Source of the DNA: UBA8949 sp942493365
GTDB taxonomy: Bacteria; Bacillota; Clostridia; Saccharofermentanales; UBA5734
Direction: 5' to 3'
Assembly (NCBI GenBank): GCA_942493365.1
Contig: OW818697.1
Location: 1,922,001 to 1,986,000 of the forward strand
DNA: 64,000 bases
Below, piece after piece: positions 24,354 through 32,525 of this stretch (its first letter is position 1; the number at the start of each line of letters is the position of its first letter). The position numbers and the translations under genes are program-made. A model generated the notes under the pieces. It did no database searches, was not told the DNA's origin, and was given only the letters and a program-made list of their open reading frames with translations.

Positions 24354-25667
24354 TCAGCTGAACATCAGTGAGTTGACGATGGCCTCAAGGTATTCCTGAC
24401 GACCGCTGCTGGTTTCAACGTCACCCTTGGCCAGGGCGTACTGCTCGAGCTCAGCCATCGTGGCCGTGCCATTCATGATACGTTCACCGATGCCGGTTTT
24501 AAAGCTGGCGTAGCGGTCGGCGACGAACTGATCGACGCGGCCGTCTTCGATGATTTTTGCCGCCATTTTGAGGCCGAGGGCAAAGGTATCCATGCCGGCG
24601 ATGTAGCTGTAGAAGATGTCTTCGGGCGTGTTGGAGGCGCGACGGGTCTTGGCGTCAAAGTTGAGACCGCCGTTGGTGAAACCGCCAGCCTTGATAACCT
24701 CGAACATGCACCAGACGGCGTCATAGACATTGGTCGGGAATTGATCGGTGTCCCAGCCCAGCAGCAAGTCGCCCTGGTTGGCATCGATCGAGCCAAAGAA
24801 ACCGGTCTCGCGCGCCAGGCGCAGTTCGTGCTGGAAGGTGTGTCCGGCCAACGTGGCGTGGTTGGCTTCGATGTTCATCTTGAACGCTTTGTCCAGGCCG
24901 TATTGACGCAAGAAGCCGGTAACGGTAGCGACGTCGAAATCATACTGGTGTTTGGTCGGTTCCTTGGGCTTGGGCTCGACATAGAAATCGCCGGTGAAGC
25001 CGATGCTGCGGCCATAGTCGACGGCCAGGCGCAGCAGACGGGCCAGGTTGTCCAGCTCCAGACCGAGGTCGGTGTTGAGCAGGGTCTCGTAGCCTTCGCG
25101 GCCGCCCCAGAAAACATAGCCGCGGCCGCCCAATTTGACGGTGATATCCAGCGCTTTCTTGATCTGCGCGGCGGCAAAGGTGAAAACGTCGGCGCTGCAG
25201 GATGTGCCGGCGCCGTTGCGATAACGGGGGTTGGAAAAGCAGTTGGCCGTGCCCCACAGAAGCTTGATGCCGGTCTTCTTTTGCTGTTCGAGCAACAGGT
25301 CGGCGATCTCGTCGAGACGCTGGTTGGACTCGGCCAGGTTAGCTCCCTCAGGCGCGATGTCGCGATCGTGGAAGCAGTAGTAGCCGATGCCGAGCTTCTC
25401 CATTAACTCAAAGGCGGCCAGTGCCTTGTTGCGGGCAATGCTCATCGGATCGTTGCCGTTGTAGTTCTTGGTCAGCGTTTCGGCGCCGAACAGGTCGCTG
25501 CCGCCGGCCACCATGGTGTGCCAGTAGGACATGGCAAATTTGAGATGATCACGCATCGATTTGCCAGCGACGATGGCATCGGCGTCATAGAAACGGAAGG
25601 CCAGCGGGTTATTGCTGGTACCGCCCTCGTAGCGGATCTTGGGGATGTTGGGATAGAATTCAGACAT
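24354..25667 (-). CDS. xylA: Xylose isomerase
   Basis: Converts D-xylose to D-xylulose. The 437-residue length and sequence fit the class II enzyme: FAMSYWHTM near the N-terminus, the metal and substrate block FWGGREGYETLLNTD near 190, DFYVEPKPKEPTKHQYD near 230, NIEANHATLAGHTF near 265 and DANQGD plus LLGWDTDQFPT. The family residues for both divalent metals are present. It lies between a LacI-type regulator (5 bp upstream) and xylB, forming a xylose operon without a transporter gene in this window. Confidence 0.96.
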   Translation of the reverse strand: MSEFYPNIPKIRYEGGTSNNPLAFRFYDADAIVAGKSMRDHLKFAMSYWHTMVAGGSDLFGAETLTKNYNGNDPMSIARNKALAAFELMEKLGIGYYCFHDRDIAPEGANLAESNQRLDEIADLLLEQQKKTGIKLLWGTANCFSNPRYRNGAGTSCSADVFTFAAAQIKKALDITVKLGGRGYVFWGGREGYETLLNTDLGLELDNLARLLRLAVDYGRSIGFTGDFYVEPKPKEPTKHQYDFDVATVTGFLRQYGLDKAFKMNIEANHATLAGHTFQHELRLARETGFFGSIDANQGDLLLGWDTDQFPTNVYDAVWCMFEVIKAGGFTNGGLNFDAKTRRASNTPEDIFYSYIAGMDTFALGLKMAAKIIEDGRVDQFVADRYASFKTGIGERIMNGTATMAELEQYALAKGDVETSSGRQEYLEAIVNSLMFS

Positions 25668-25672
25668 AATTG

Positions 25673-26716
25673 TTACCTCCAGTTATTTTCCACGAGATGT
25701 TCGCGGATAAATATTTCGTTGCGGGTCAGGGTGCGGGCCGGCGGTCGAGTGCCGTCGAGCAGATAGTCAAATAACAGGTGCACCGCCAGGCTGCCCTGAC
25801 GCACCGGTTCTTGGCCGATCGAGGCCGTGATCAGACTAGATTGCTGGTAGACCTGGGTGCTGCGCGGCTGGTCAAAGCAGACCAGCTTGATGCGCCGTTC
25901 GCCGCCGTGAGCCAGCAGCGCCCTGCAGGCGCCGGCCACACCGCCGGCGGTCATGTAGATGGCGCTGAGGTCCGGCCAGCGCTGGATGGCTTCGGCGACC
26001 AACTGCTCGGACAGGGCGTCGTCGTCCTGATTGGTCAGAACATCCAGAATACTGATCCAGGGGTAGTTTTGCTCAATAACCCTCTTGAATCCCTCAATGC
26101 GTTGATTATGCCCGAGAATATCGTGCGAACCGGTAATGATCAGGGTCTGAAAAGGCCGGCCGTCGGACACCAGCCCCATCATGCCAGCGGCAATGGCGCC
26201 GCTGCTCAGGTAATCGTTGCCGACGTAGCCGAGGTGTTCGCCCTGCCGGATATCGGTGTTGAGGGTGATGACCGGCAGGCCAGTGGCCGCCAGCTCATCA
26301 AGCAGCGCCGAGACGTCGGGGTGGTCGATCGGCACCAGGATGAGGCCGTCGATGCCTTCCTCAAGCAGCGCGCGCACCTGGGTGATCTGCTCGCCCGGCG
26401 AAAAGCCCTTCATGGCGCGGATCGACAGATGCAGGCCAAAGTCGGCCAGTTCGGCGGCGGCCTGGGTCAGCCCGGTCTGCACATCCTCAAAAAAGTCGTT
26501 GCCGATCGAGGGCATCTGCACGCCCAGGCAAAAGGGCTTTTTGCGATTGACCAGCATCTTGGCGGCGCGGTTGGTGCGATAGCCCTGCGTCGCGGCAATT
26601 TCCAGGATGCGGGCCTTGATCTCCGGGCTGATGCCCTCGCGGTCGTTGAGGGCGCGATCCACCGTGCCGCGGGAGACGCCGGCCAATTCTGCAATGCGTT
26701 TGATCGAAATGCTCAT
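25673..26716 (-). CDS. LacI-family regulator of the xylose operon
   Basis: A 347-residue LacI-type regulator. The HTH is at residues 5-25 (IKRIAELAGVSRGTVDRALN), a hinge helix at about 50-60, and residues 65-340 form a periplasmic-binding-protein-like sugar domain (type 4 sugar-binding family). It is the first gene of the xylA-xylB transcript, an arrangement that gives autoregulation. Its likely operator is the perfect palindrome at 26742-26759 between the -10 box and the gene. Xylose as effector is inferred from context. Confidence 0.88.
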   Translation of the reverse strand: MSISIKRIAELAGVSRGTVDRALNDREGISPEIKARILEIAATQGYRTNRAAKMLVNRKKPFCLGVQMPSIGNDFFEDVQTGLTQAAAELADFGLHLSIRAMKGFSPGEQITQVRALLEEGIDGLILVPIDHPDVSALLDELAATGLPVITLNTDIRQGEHLGYVGNDYLSSGAIAAGMMGLVSDGRPFQTLIITGSHDILGHNQRIEGFKRVIEQNYPWISILDVLTNQDDDALSEQLVAEAIQRWPDLSAIYMTAGGVAGACRALLAHGGERRIKLVCFDQPRSTQVYQQSSLITASIGQEPVRQGSLAVHLLFDYLLDGTRPPARTLTRNEIFIREHLVENNWR

Positions 26717-26741
26717 CCCATAACCTCGTGCTGATCGCGCT

Positions 26742-26759
26742 GCCGTGCTCGAGCACGGC
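26742..26759. promoter_or_regulatory. 18-bp palindromic operator
   Basis: GCCGTGCTCGAGCACGGC is a perfect palindrome with the central CG expected of LacI-family sites. It starts 11 bp past the -10 box of the regulator-xylA-xylB promoter, so binding would block initiation. Confidence 0.75.
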
Positions 26760-26769
26760 CGATAGCCCC

Positions 26770-26798
26770 ATGATAATTCGAAAGCTGTGTTTTGTCAA
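26770..26798 (-). promoter_or_regulatory. Promoter of the xylose operon
   Basis: Reverse strand: consensus TTGACA (26798-26793), 17-bp spacer and TATCAT (26775-26770). It is among the best sigma-A type promoters in the window and reads into the LacI-type regulator gene. Confidence 0.8.
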
Positions 26799-26835
26799 GA
26801 TGGGCTGCACTGTTGCAAGAGCAAGATTTGAATAT

Positions 26836-26864
26836 TTGTTTTTCGATTCATAAAAGTTTATAAT
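26836..26864 (+). promoter_or_regulatory. Orphaned promoter cut off by the IS1595 element
   Basis: TTGTTT (26836-26841), 17 bp, TATAAT (26859-26864). It faces the lipoprotein gene at 27918, but the IS begins 11 bp past the -10 box, so the two are now about 1 kb apart. Confidence 0.65.
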
Positions 26865-26865
26865 T

Positions 26866-26874
26866 ATATTATAT
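26866..26874. repeat. Target-site duplication, left copy
   Basis: The 9 bp ATATTATAT directly precede the left inverted repeat and are repeated directly after the right one (27874-27882). Confidence 0.75.
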
Positions 26875-26895
26875 GGCTATGTCGTTAACTCAGTA
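26875..26895 (+). repeat. IS1595 terminal inverted repeat, left
   Basis: Begins GGCTATGTCGTTAACTCAGT; pairs with the complement of 27853-27873 with a single mismatch at position 10. Confidence 0.9.
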
Positions 26896-27790
26896 TAACT
26901 CAATTTGTGAGAAAGGAGGCACGAAGACAAAAGACGATTGAAAAGTTCACCGGAAAACGATCGGCGGTTGAAGCGATAGCAGAATTCATCAAGATAGCTC
27001 TGCAAGTGCTTTTGTCCTAATCCATGAAAGGTGCCATTGATAAAGGATTTGGTATTGCCAATGATCGTATGCAGCCATTTCAGATGCTCTGAATCTTCTT
27101 TGGGATTGAAGACTTTTGCCTCATGATGGTAGCCTGCTTTCTGCAGTTTGCGGTACGAACGATAGGCGTCGCTGGAAATTGTTGATCCTTCGGCGATATG
27201 CGCATTAGCAAAGTCCACAATCGTCTGCCCCTTCATGTTGTCCACGACATCCATCTTGAGAAACTGCGGATGCCCTTTTTCATTAATTGATAAACCCACG
27301 ATAACCGTTGCCTTTTCAGTGCCTCTGCCACGCTTTCCATCTTGAGTGGCTGCTCCAAAGAATGAATCATCCAGTTCGATCAGGCCGCTGAGTGGGGTAT
27401 TCGTGAATCCTGATCTTTCATCGCTTTTCGGATCCGGTGCAGCATATACCAAGCTGATTTGTAGGTGATTGCCAATTCTTTTGAGATTTGAGTAGCCGAA
27501 CAGCCCCTCTTGTCATTACTGACAAAATAAATGCCCCAAAACCATTTTTCCAAACTCAGATGAGTCCTTTCCATCACTGTCCCGGTAGTCAGCGAAGCCT
27601 GATAATGGCAGTCAGTACACTCATAAAGATTGCGCGTTGCAATGACATAATGACTCATGCTGCCGCATCTAGAGCAGCAATACCCATTTGGCCAACGCAG
27701 CCGAAACAGATGATCGCGGCAGGATTCTTCATCAACAAAGTATTTTTTGAACATCATGAAACTTATCGCTTCTTGCTTAGCCATAATCAA
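26877..27790 (-). pseudogene. IS1595-family (ISXO2-like) transposase, frameshifted
   Basis: The N-terminal frame (27790 down to 27380) has a zinc-ribbon with CCSRCGS and YECTDCHYQ, then TGTVMERTHLSLEKWFWGIY, typical of the family. The C-terminal frame (ending at 26877) has the DDE-like catalytic domain: LIELDDSFFG, ISSDAYRSY and NTKSFINGTFHG. The frames join at a run of four C near 27392: a -1 shift gives RIPPLSGLIELDD and restores one protein of about 300 residues. A programmed shift at the C run is possible but not usual for this family. Confidence 0.85.
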
Positions 27791-27852
27791 TGCCCCCTCA
27801 AACTATAACCGATAGTTCATGATAACAAACATTTGTTCTATTTTCAAGGTGC

Positions 27853-27873
27853 TACTGAGTTAAAGACATAGCC
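27853..27873 (-). repeat. IS1595 terminal inverted repeat, right
   Basis: Complement of the left repeat apart from one base; its outer end touches the second ATATTATAT copy (27874-27882). Confidence 0.9.
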
Positions 27874-27917
27874 ATATTATATTATTAAGTAAATAGAGCA
27901 TTTGAAGGAGTATCATT

Positions 27918-28463
27918 ATGAAAAGCAAAATGATCTTGTTTCTGTTGTTTTGTCTTGCCCTTTGCCTCCTGCTCTCATCCTGTGGCAGTGCCGCATCCAC
28001 TTTGATTTCTCCCGAAATAGTCCAAAATTTCCCCGCTGCTGATTTGCAAAAACCAGATCAGATCGTTGTCCAAAAGGATGATACTATTTTAAACTATGAA
28101 CAAGTCGACGAAAATTTTGACCGCCTGTTTCAGGCGGTCAAACAAAACTGGTGGCGGTACTATGAAACCGATTTTCGGCCGATGCAGGATGGCCCGGTTT
28201 ATCTGTTCAAGAGGTGGAATGCCGAAGACATAACCGATCAGACCCTGTTGATCAAGTTTGTTTACAGTCAGCCCTTTGAATTTGTCTCCACGCAAACCGA
28301 TCAGGTCACGGGTTATGTGTTCAGGCTCGATGACGCGGCCTATGCTCTAATCATCGATGGCACTTATCTGGGGCGGACGGTGTATTTCACAAACCAAGTG
28401 ACGAGCTCATCGCCCTGGCCGATTCGTTGCTCGAACAGGGGTGATACTTCCCTACTCCCCTAA
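27918..28463 (+). CDS. Small lipoprotein of unknown function, probable C-terminal frameshift
   Basis: A predicted lipoprotein of 181 residues with a hydrophobic signal segment and the lipobox LSSC (cysteine near 22). I recognise no domain. The last 20 residues (TNQVTSSSPWP and on) look unlike protein. Moving back one base near 28393 gives TKPSDELIALADSLLEQG and a stop at 28442-28444, which is much more natural, so one base has probably been lost. AAGGAG precedes the ATG. The IS1595 element sits 44 bp upstream and separates the gene from a good promoter at 26836-26864. Confidence 0.6.
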   Translation: MKSKMILFLLFCLALCLLLSSCGSAASTLISPEIVQNFPAADLQKPDQIVVQKDDTILNYEQVDENFDRLFQAVKQNWWRYYETDFRPMQDGPVYLFKRWNAEDITDQTLLIKFVYSQPFEFVSTQTDQVTGYVFRLDDAAYALIIDGTYLGRTVYFTNQVTSSSPWPIRCSNRGDTSLLP

Positions 28464-29210
28464 CCTATTCCGCAAAACGCCCAACCCGGTAATGCTGACC
28501 TCCACGACGTCGCCGGCCTGCATCGGGCCTACGCCCGACGGGGTGCCGGTGGTGACGACGTCGCCAGGCAACAGGGTCATGACTTGGGTGATGAAGGCGA
28601 TCAGTTCGTAGACCGGCCAGATCTGGAGGGCGGTCGTCGATTGTTGGACGATCTTGCCGTTGAGACGGGTTTCGATGGCCAGGTCTTGCGGCGCGACCTC
28701 GTCGCTGACGTAGGGTCCGACTGGCGCAAAACCGTCGAAGCTCTTGGCGCGCGTCCACTGGCCGTCCTGCTTTTGCAGGTCGCGGGCGGTCACGTCGTTG
28801 AGGATGGTGTAGCCCAGGATATACTGGCTGGCCTCGGCGGCGCTGACCTGGCTGGCGGTGCGGCTGATGACCAGCGCCAGCTCGCCCTCGTAGTCGACCT
28901 GCTTGGAGATGGCCGGCAGCGGGATTGTGCCATCAGGATCGTTGACGCAGGTGTTGGGCTTGATAAAGAGGATCGGCGTCTCCGGCACCTGCGCGTCGAA
29001 TTCCTTGACGTGGTCGAGGTAGTTTTTGCCGACCGCGACGATTTTGCTGGGCTGACAGGGCGCCCGCAATCTGACAGCGCTGACCGCGATCGTCGCACCG
29101 GTGGCGACGCCACCCTGGTAGGGCGCGGCGGTCAGCGGCTGGATGTGGTCATCAGCCGTCAGAACGCCCCAGGCGGTTTGCGTGTCTGTGGAAAATCGAA
29201 CATAACGCAT
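28452..29210 (-). CDS. Fumarylacetoacetate hydrolase family protein
   Basis: A 252-residue FAH-fold hydrolase or decarboxylase. The core starts at KIVAVGKNYLDHVKE and has the metal ligands in VDYEGELALVI (two glutamates) and the following aspartate in LNDVTARDLQ, then GDVVTTGTPSGVGPM. Members act on fumarylpyruvate, acylpyruvates or oxaloacetate; the substrate cannot be told. It lies ten bases after nfnB on the same strand, so it may share that transcript. Confidence 0.85.
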   Translation of the reverse strand: MRYVRFSTDTQTAWGVLTADDHIQPLTAAPYQGGVATGATIAVSAVRLRAPCQPSKIVAVGKNYLDHVKEFDAQVPETPILFIKPNTCVNDPDGTIPLPAISKQVDYEGELALVISRTASQVSAAEASQYILGYTILNDVTARDLQKQDGQWTRAKSFDGFAPVGPYVSDEVAPQDLAIETRLNGKIVQQSTTALQIWPVYELIAFITQVMTLLPGDVVTTGTPSGVGPMQAGDVVEVSITGLGVLRNRLGE

Positions 29211-29220
29211 TTTCTACCTC

Positions 29221-30666
29221 TTAGTTTTCAATTTTCGCGGTGCCGACCACGCAGGCCGGGTTTTCGGGATCAACCGCCTTGCCGCTCAACAGGTCGTCAA
29301 TGGCCTTGGCCGCTTTTTTGCCGGCGCCCATGGCCAGGATGACCGTGGCCGCGCCGGTGACGGCGTCGCCGCCGGCGTAGATGCCAGGCAGGCTGGTGGC
29401 CATGGTTTCTTCTTCGACGACGATGCCGCCCCACTTCTGGGTTTCCAGACCGGGTGTGGTCGCCTTAATCAGCGGGTTGGGGCTGTTGCCGATGGCGATG
29501 ATCACGGTTTCGACCGCCAGCTCAAATTCCGAGCCGGCCTTTTCAATCGGGCGACGGCGGCCCGAGGCGTCAGGTTCGCCCAGGGTCATCTCGACGCATT
29601 GAAGGCCGCGCACCCAGCCCTCATCGGTACCCAGCACGGCGGTCGGATTGGTCAGCAGGTGGAAGATGATGCCCTCTTCCTTGGCGTGATGCACCTCTTC
29701 GAGACGGGCCGGCAATTCATCCTCCGAGCGGCGATAAACGATGTAAACCGTCTCAGCTCCCAGGCGTTTGGCCGAGCGGGCGGCGTCCATGGCGACATTG
29801 CCGCCGCCGACGACCGCGACGTGCTGGCCGACTTTGACCGGCGTGTCGCATTCGGGAAATTTGTAGGCCTTCATCAGGTTGATACGGGTCAGGAATTCAT
29901 TGGCCGAATAAACGCCGTTGAGATTCTCGCCGGGAATTTTCATGAAGCTGGGCAGACCGGCACCCGAGCCGATAAAGATGGCCTCGTAGCCGTCAGCCTT
30001 AAGCTCATCGAGCGACAGCACCTTGCCGATGACCATGTTGGTCTGGATGTCGACGCCCATCAGGCGCAGGCTGTTGATTTCCTTCTGCACCAGCGCCTTG
30101 GGCAGCCGGAACTCGGGGATGCCGTACATTAGGACGCCGCCGGGCACGTGGAAGGCCTCGAAGATCGTCACGTCGTAACCGCGCTTGGCCAGATCGCCGG
30201 CGCAGGAGAGGCCGGCCGGGCCGGAGCCGATGACGGCGATCTTGCGGTGGTTGGCTGGGGCGGTCTCGGTTTTGGCCAGGTCCTGCTGCATCGCCCAGTC
30301 GGCGACAAAGCGCTCGAGGCGGCCGATGCCGACCGATTCGCCCTTTTTGCCCCGCACGCACAGCTGTTCGCACTGCGATTCCTGCGGGCAGACGCGGCCG
30401 CAGATGGCCGGCAGGCTGTTGGTGGAGGTGATGATGTCATAGGCCGCGGCAAAGTTGCCGGCGCTGACCTGCTGGATAAACTCGGGGATGCGCACGTTAA
30501 CCGGGCAGCCGGCAACGCAGGGCAAGCCCTTGCAGTTGAGGCAACGCCCGGCTTCCTCGATGGCCATCTCGGCGGTGTAGCCGGATGCGACCTCGAGGAA
30601 ATTCTTGTTGCGGACGTTGGGGTCCTGCTCGGGCATGGGAACTTTCTGCTGCGATAGATTAGCCAT
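29221..30666 (-). CDS. nfnB: NfnB: NADPH-binding subunit of ferredoxin:NADP+ transhydrogenase
   Basis: A 481-residue protein of the GltD/NfnB family. The N-terminal cysteine blocks (CLNCKGLPCVAGCPV and CGRVCPQESQCEQLC) bind [4Fe-4S] clusters. They are followed by the FAD motif IGSGPAGLSCAGDLAKRGYD near 145 and an NADP site VVGGGNVAMDAARSAKRLGA near 285. With NfnA it forms the electron-bifurcating complex that couples NADH and reduced ferredoxin to NADP+ reduction. Alone it might be called glutamate synthase small subunit, but the neighbouring nfnA with an 8-base overlap decides for Nfn. Confidence 0.9.
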   Translation of the reverse strand: MANLSQQKVPMPEQDPNVRNKNFLEVASGYTAEMAIEEAGRCLNCKGLPCVAGCPVNVRIPEFIQQVSAGNFAAAYDIITSTNSLPAICGRVCPQESQCEQLCVRGKKGESVGIGRLERFVADWAMQQDLAKTETAPANHRKIAVIGSGPAGLSCAGDLAKRGYDVTIFEAFHVPGGVLMYGIPEFRLPKALVQKEINSLRLMGVDIQTNMVIGKVLSLDELKADGYEAIFIGSGAGLPSFMKIPGENLNGVYSANEFLTRINLMKAYKFPECDTPVKVGQHVAVVGGGNVAMDAARSAKRLGAETVYIVYRRSEDELPARLEEVHHAKEEGIIFHLLTNPTAVLGTDEGWVRGLQCVEMTLGEPDASGRRRPIEKAGSEFELAVETVIIAIGNSPNPLIKATTPGLETQKWGGIVVEEETMATSLPGIYAGGDAVTGAATVILAMGAGKKAAKAIDDLLSGKAVDPENPACVVGTAKIEN

Positions 30667-31510
30667 GATTGCGTTCCTCCCCGGTCAGGTTGCACAGGTG
30701 AGCCTCGTAGGTCATTTTCTCGTCTTTTTTGTACATTTGCTGGCGGCGCATGGCCTCATCAAAATCGACCAGATGGCCGTCAAAATCGGGGCCGTCGACG
30801 CAGGCGAACTTGGTCTCGCCGCCCACCGTCAGGCGGCAGCCGCCGCACATGCCGGTACCGTCGATCATAACCGGGTTCATGCTGACCAGGGTCTTGATGC
30901 CGTATTCGGCCGTCAGTTTGCAGATAAATTTCATCATGATCAGAGGTCCGATGGCGATGACCAGGTCGTAATTGCCGCCGGCATCGATCAGACCTTTTAG
31001 GGCGTCGGTGACAAAGCCCTTGGTGCCGTTGGAGCCATCGTCGGTGGTGACGATCAGGCGGCTGCAGGCGGCGCGCATTTCGTCCTCAAGGATGATCAGA
31101 TCTTTGTTGCGGAAGCCGGCGACGATGTCCACTTCTGCCCCCATCTGATGCAGTTTTTTGGCCTGCGGGTAGGCGATGGCCGAGCCCAGACCGCCGCCGA
31201 TGACGGCGACCTTCTTGTAGCCGTCGAGGTGCGATGCCGTGCCAAGCGGGCCGACAAAATCGAGGAGCGAATCTCCTTCGTTCAGCTCGTTGAGCAGTTG
31301 CGTCGTCTTGCCGACGATCTGGAAAATAATGGTCACAGTGCCGGCCTCGCGGTCGAAATCGGCGACGGTCAACGGGATGCGTTCGCCGTCCTCGTTGACG
31401 CGCAGAATGATAAACTGACCCGGTTCGGCCTTGCGGGCGATGGCTGGCGCGGCGATGTCCATCAGGGTCACGGTCGAATTGAGCATCTTTTTTTTGACAA
31501 TCTGGTACAA
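30659..31510 (-). CDS. nfnA: NfnA: NADH-binding subunit of ferredoxin:NADP+ transhydrogenase
   Basis: A 283-residue ferredoxin-NADP reductase-like protein of the PyrK/NfnA type. Residues 1-95 form the FAD domain (GQFIILRV, IPLTVADFD), residues 100-220 the NAD domain (VAVIGGGLGSAIAYP), and the C-terminus a [2Fe-2S] site (GTGMCGGCRLTV and KFACVDGPDFDGH). Its gene overlaps nfnB. In a butyrate-forming anaerobe this balances NADH, ferredoxin and NADPH pools. Confidence 0.9.
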   Translation of the reverse strand: MYQIVKKKMLNSTVTLMDIAAPAIARKAEPGQFIILRVNEDGERIPLTVADFDREAGTVTIIFQIVGKTTQLLNELNEGDSLLDFVGPLGTASHLDGYKKVAVIGGGLGSAIAYPQAKKLHQMGAEVDIVAGFRNKDLIILEDEMRAACSRLIVTTDDGSNGTKGFVTDALKGLIDAGGNYDLVIAIGPLIMMKFICKLTAEYGIKTLVSMNPVMIDGTGMCGGCRLTVGGETKFACVDGPDFDGHLVDFDEAMRRQQMYKKDEKMTYEAHLCNLTGEERNHG

Positions 31511-31659
31511 AGCAATTCTCCTTTGAATTCAAGATACCTTTTCGTCTATTATAGGAAAAATAGCAAACATTTCAAGAGAAAAAGGCAATCGCACAAAACC
31601 GGTTGTCTTTTGGTTGGAAATTTGATTGTTTTGAAGCAATTTTATCGACAAACGCAAAT

Positions 31660-31671
31660 ATTGTATACAAT
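31660..31671. promoter_or_regulatory. 12-bp palindrome upstream of ferritin
   Basis: ATTGTATACAAT is a perfect palindrome in the 270-bp gap between nfnA and ferritin. A second one, ATTCTATAGAAT, lies at 31752-31763 just before the ferritin start. They could be regulator sites, but neither matches a Fur or PerR box clearly. Confidence 0.3.
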
Positions 31672-31780
31672 CCTATGCCACAACTGTTGTTCAAATGTAA
31701 CCCCCGATACTGCCAAATCTACACAATCTGCCAAAATATAGATATTATATGATTCTATAGAATTTATGCGGGGTGATTTT

Positions 31781-32305
31781 ATGAACGATCAACTGTCCAA
31801 AGCCTTCAGCGAACAAATCAACAAAGAATATTATTCAGCCTTCCTCTATCTGGCCATGTCCAATTGGCTGAATGATAAGGGCCTCAAAGGGGCTGGCAAA
31901 TGGACCTACGTCCAGTACCAGGAAGAACTGGCTCATGCCCAGAACCTCTTTCACTATCTGCAGTATCGCGATGTGCCAGCGACCTTCACCGCCATCGCTG
32001 ATCCCAGCGGCAATTGGGCCAACGAGCTGGCCGTCTTTAAGGGCGTCCTGGCTCACGAAAAAATCGTTACCGAATTGATCGACAAATTGGCAACGCTGTC
32101 TCTGCAAGTTAATGACCATGCTGCCTACGTTTTCCTGCAATGGTATGTTTCCGAGCAGGTCGAAGAAGAAGGCAACGCCACGGATATCATTCAAAAACTG
32201 CAAATTGCCGGTGACAACGGCAGCGCCATCCTGAGCATCGACACCGAGCTCGGCACCCGCGTCTTTGCGGCCCCGATCGTACCGGGATTGCCAGCCGGGG
32301 TGTAA
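31781..32305 (+). CDS. ftnA: Ferritin
   Basis: Iron-storage protein of 174 residues forming a 24-subunit shell. Ferroxidase-site residues are visible: the glutamate in INKEYYSAFLYLAM, E and H in YQEELAHAQ, and the glutamates in WYVSEQVEEEGNA. The FLQWYVSEQ block is characteristic of bacterial FtnA, and no haem-binding methionine of bacterioferritin is evident. The ATG at 31781 has GGGGTG upstream; an upstream ATG at 31766 lacks a proper site. A clear terminator follows at 32323-32357, so it is monocistronic. Confidence 0.93.
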   Translation: MNDQLSKAFSEQINKEYYSAFLYLAMSNWLNDKGLKGAGKWTYVQYQEELAHAQNLFHYLQYRDVPATFTAIADPSGNWANELAVFKGVLAHEKIVTELIDKLATLSLQVNDHAAYVFLQWYVSEQVEEEGNATDIIQKLQIAGDNGSAILSIDTELGTRVFAAPIVPGLPAGV

Positions 32306-32322
32306 ATTCCGATTGAGTCTGA

Positions 32323-32357
32323 CAGCCTGCTGACCGCGATTAGCAGGCTGTTTTTTT
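32323..32357 (+). terminator. Rho-independent terminator of ferritin
   Basis: CAGCCTGCT (32323-32331) pairs with AGCAGGCTG (32342-32350) and seven T residues follow. Confidence 0.92.
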
Positions 32358-32525
32358 GTCGCTACGACTGTGACCATGTGCATTTATTTATCATTGCCGC
32401 GTGTGAATATTTAACAAATCTGTGTTATTTTCAAACACTTTTTCGCAAAACTGTCGACCGCGCCGCCAATTCATGTTAATCTTACCCATGATAGATCAAG
32501 TCTTACTATTTGCGAGGTGAACCCT

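Larger units (their letters stand above)
26875..27873 (-). mobile_element. IS1595-family insertion sequence (999 bp)
   Basis: Ends are defined by 21-bp inverted repeats (26875-26895 and 27853-27873) that match at 20 positions, and by a flanking 9-bp direct repeat ATATTATAT. It carries one transposase, split by a frameshift, on the reverse strand. The near-perfect repeats and intact duplication point to fairly recent insertion. Confidence 0.9.
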
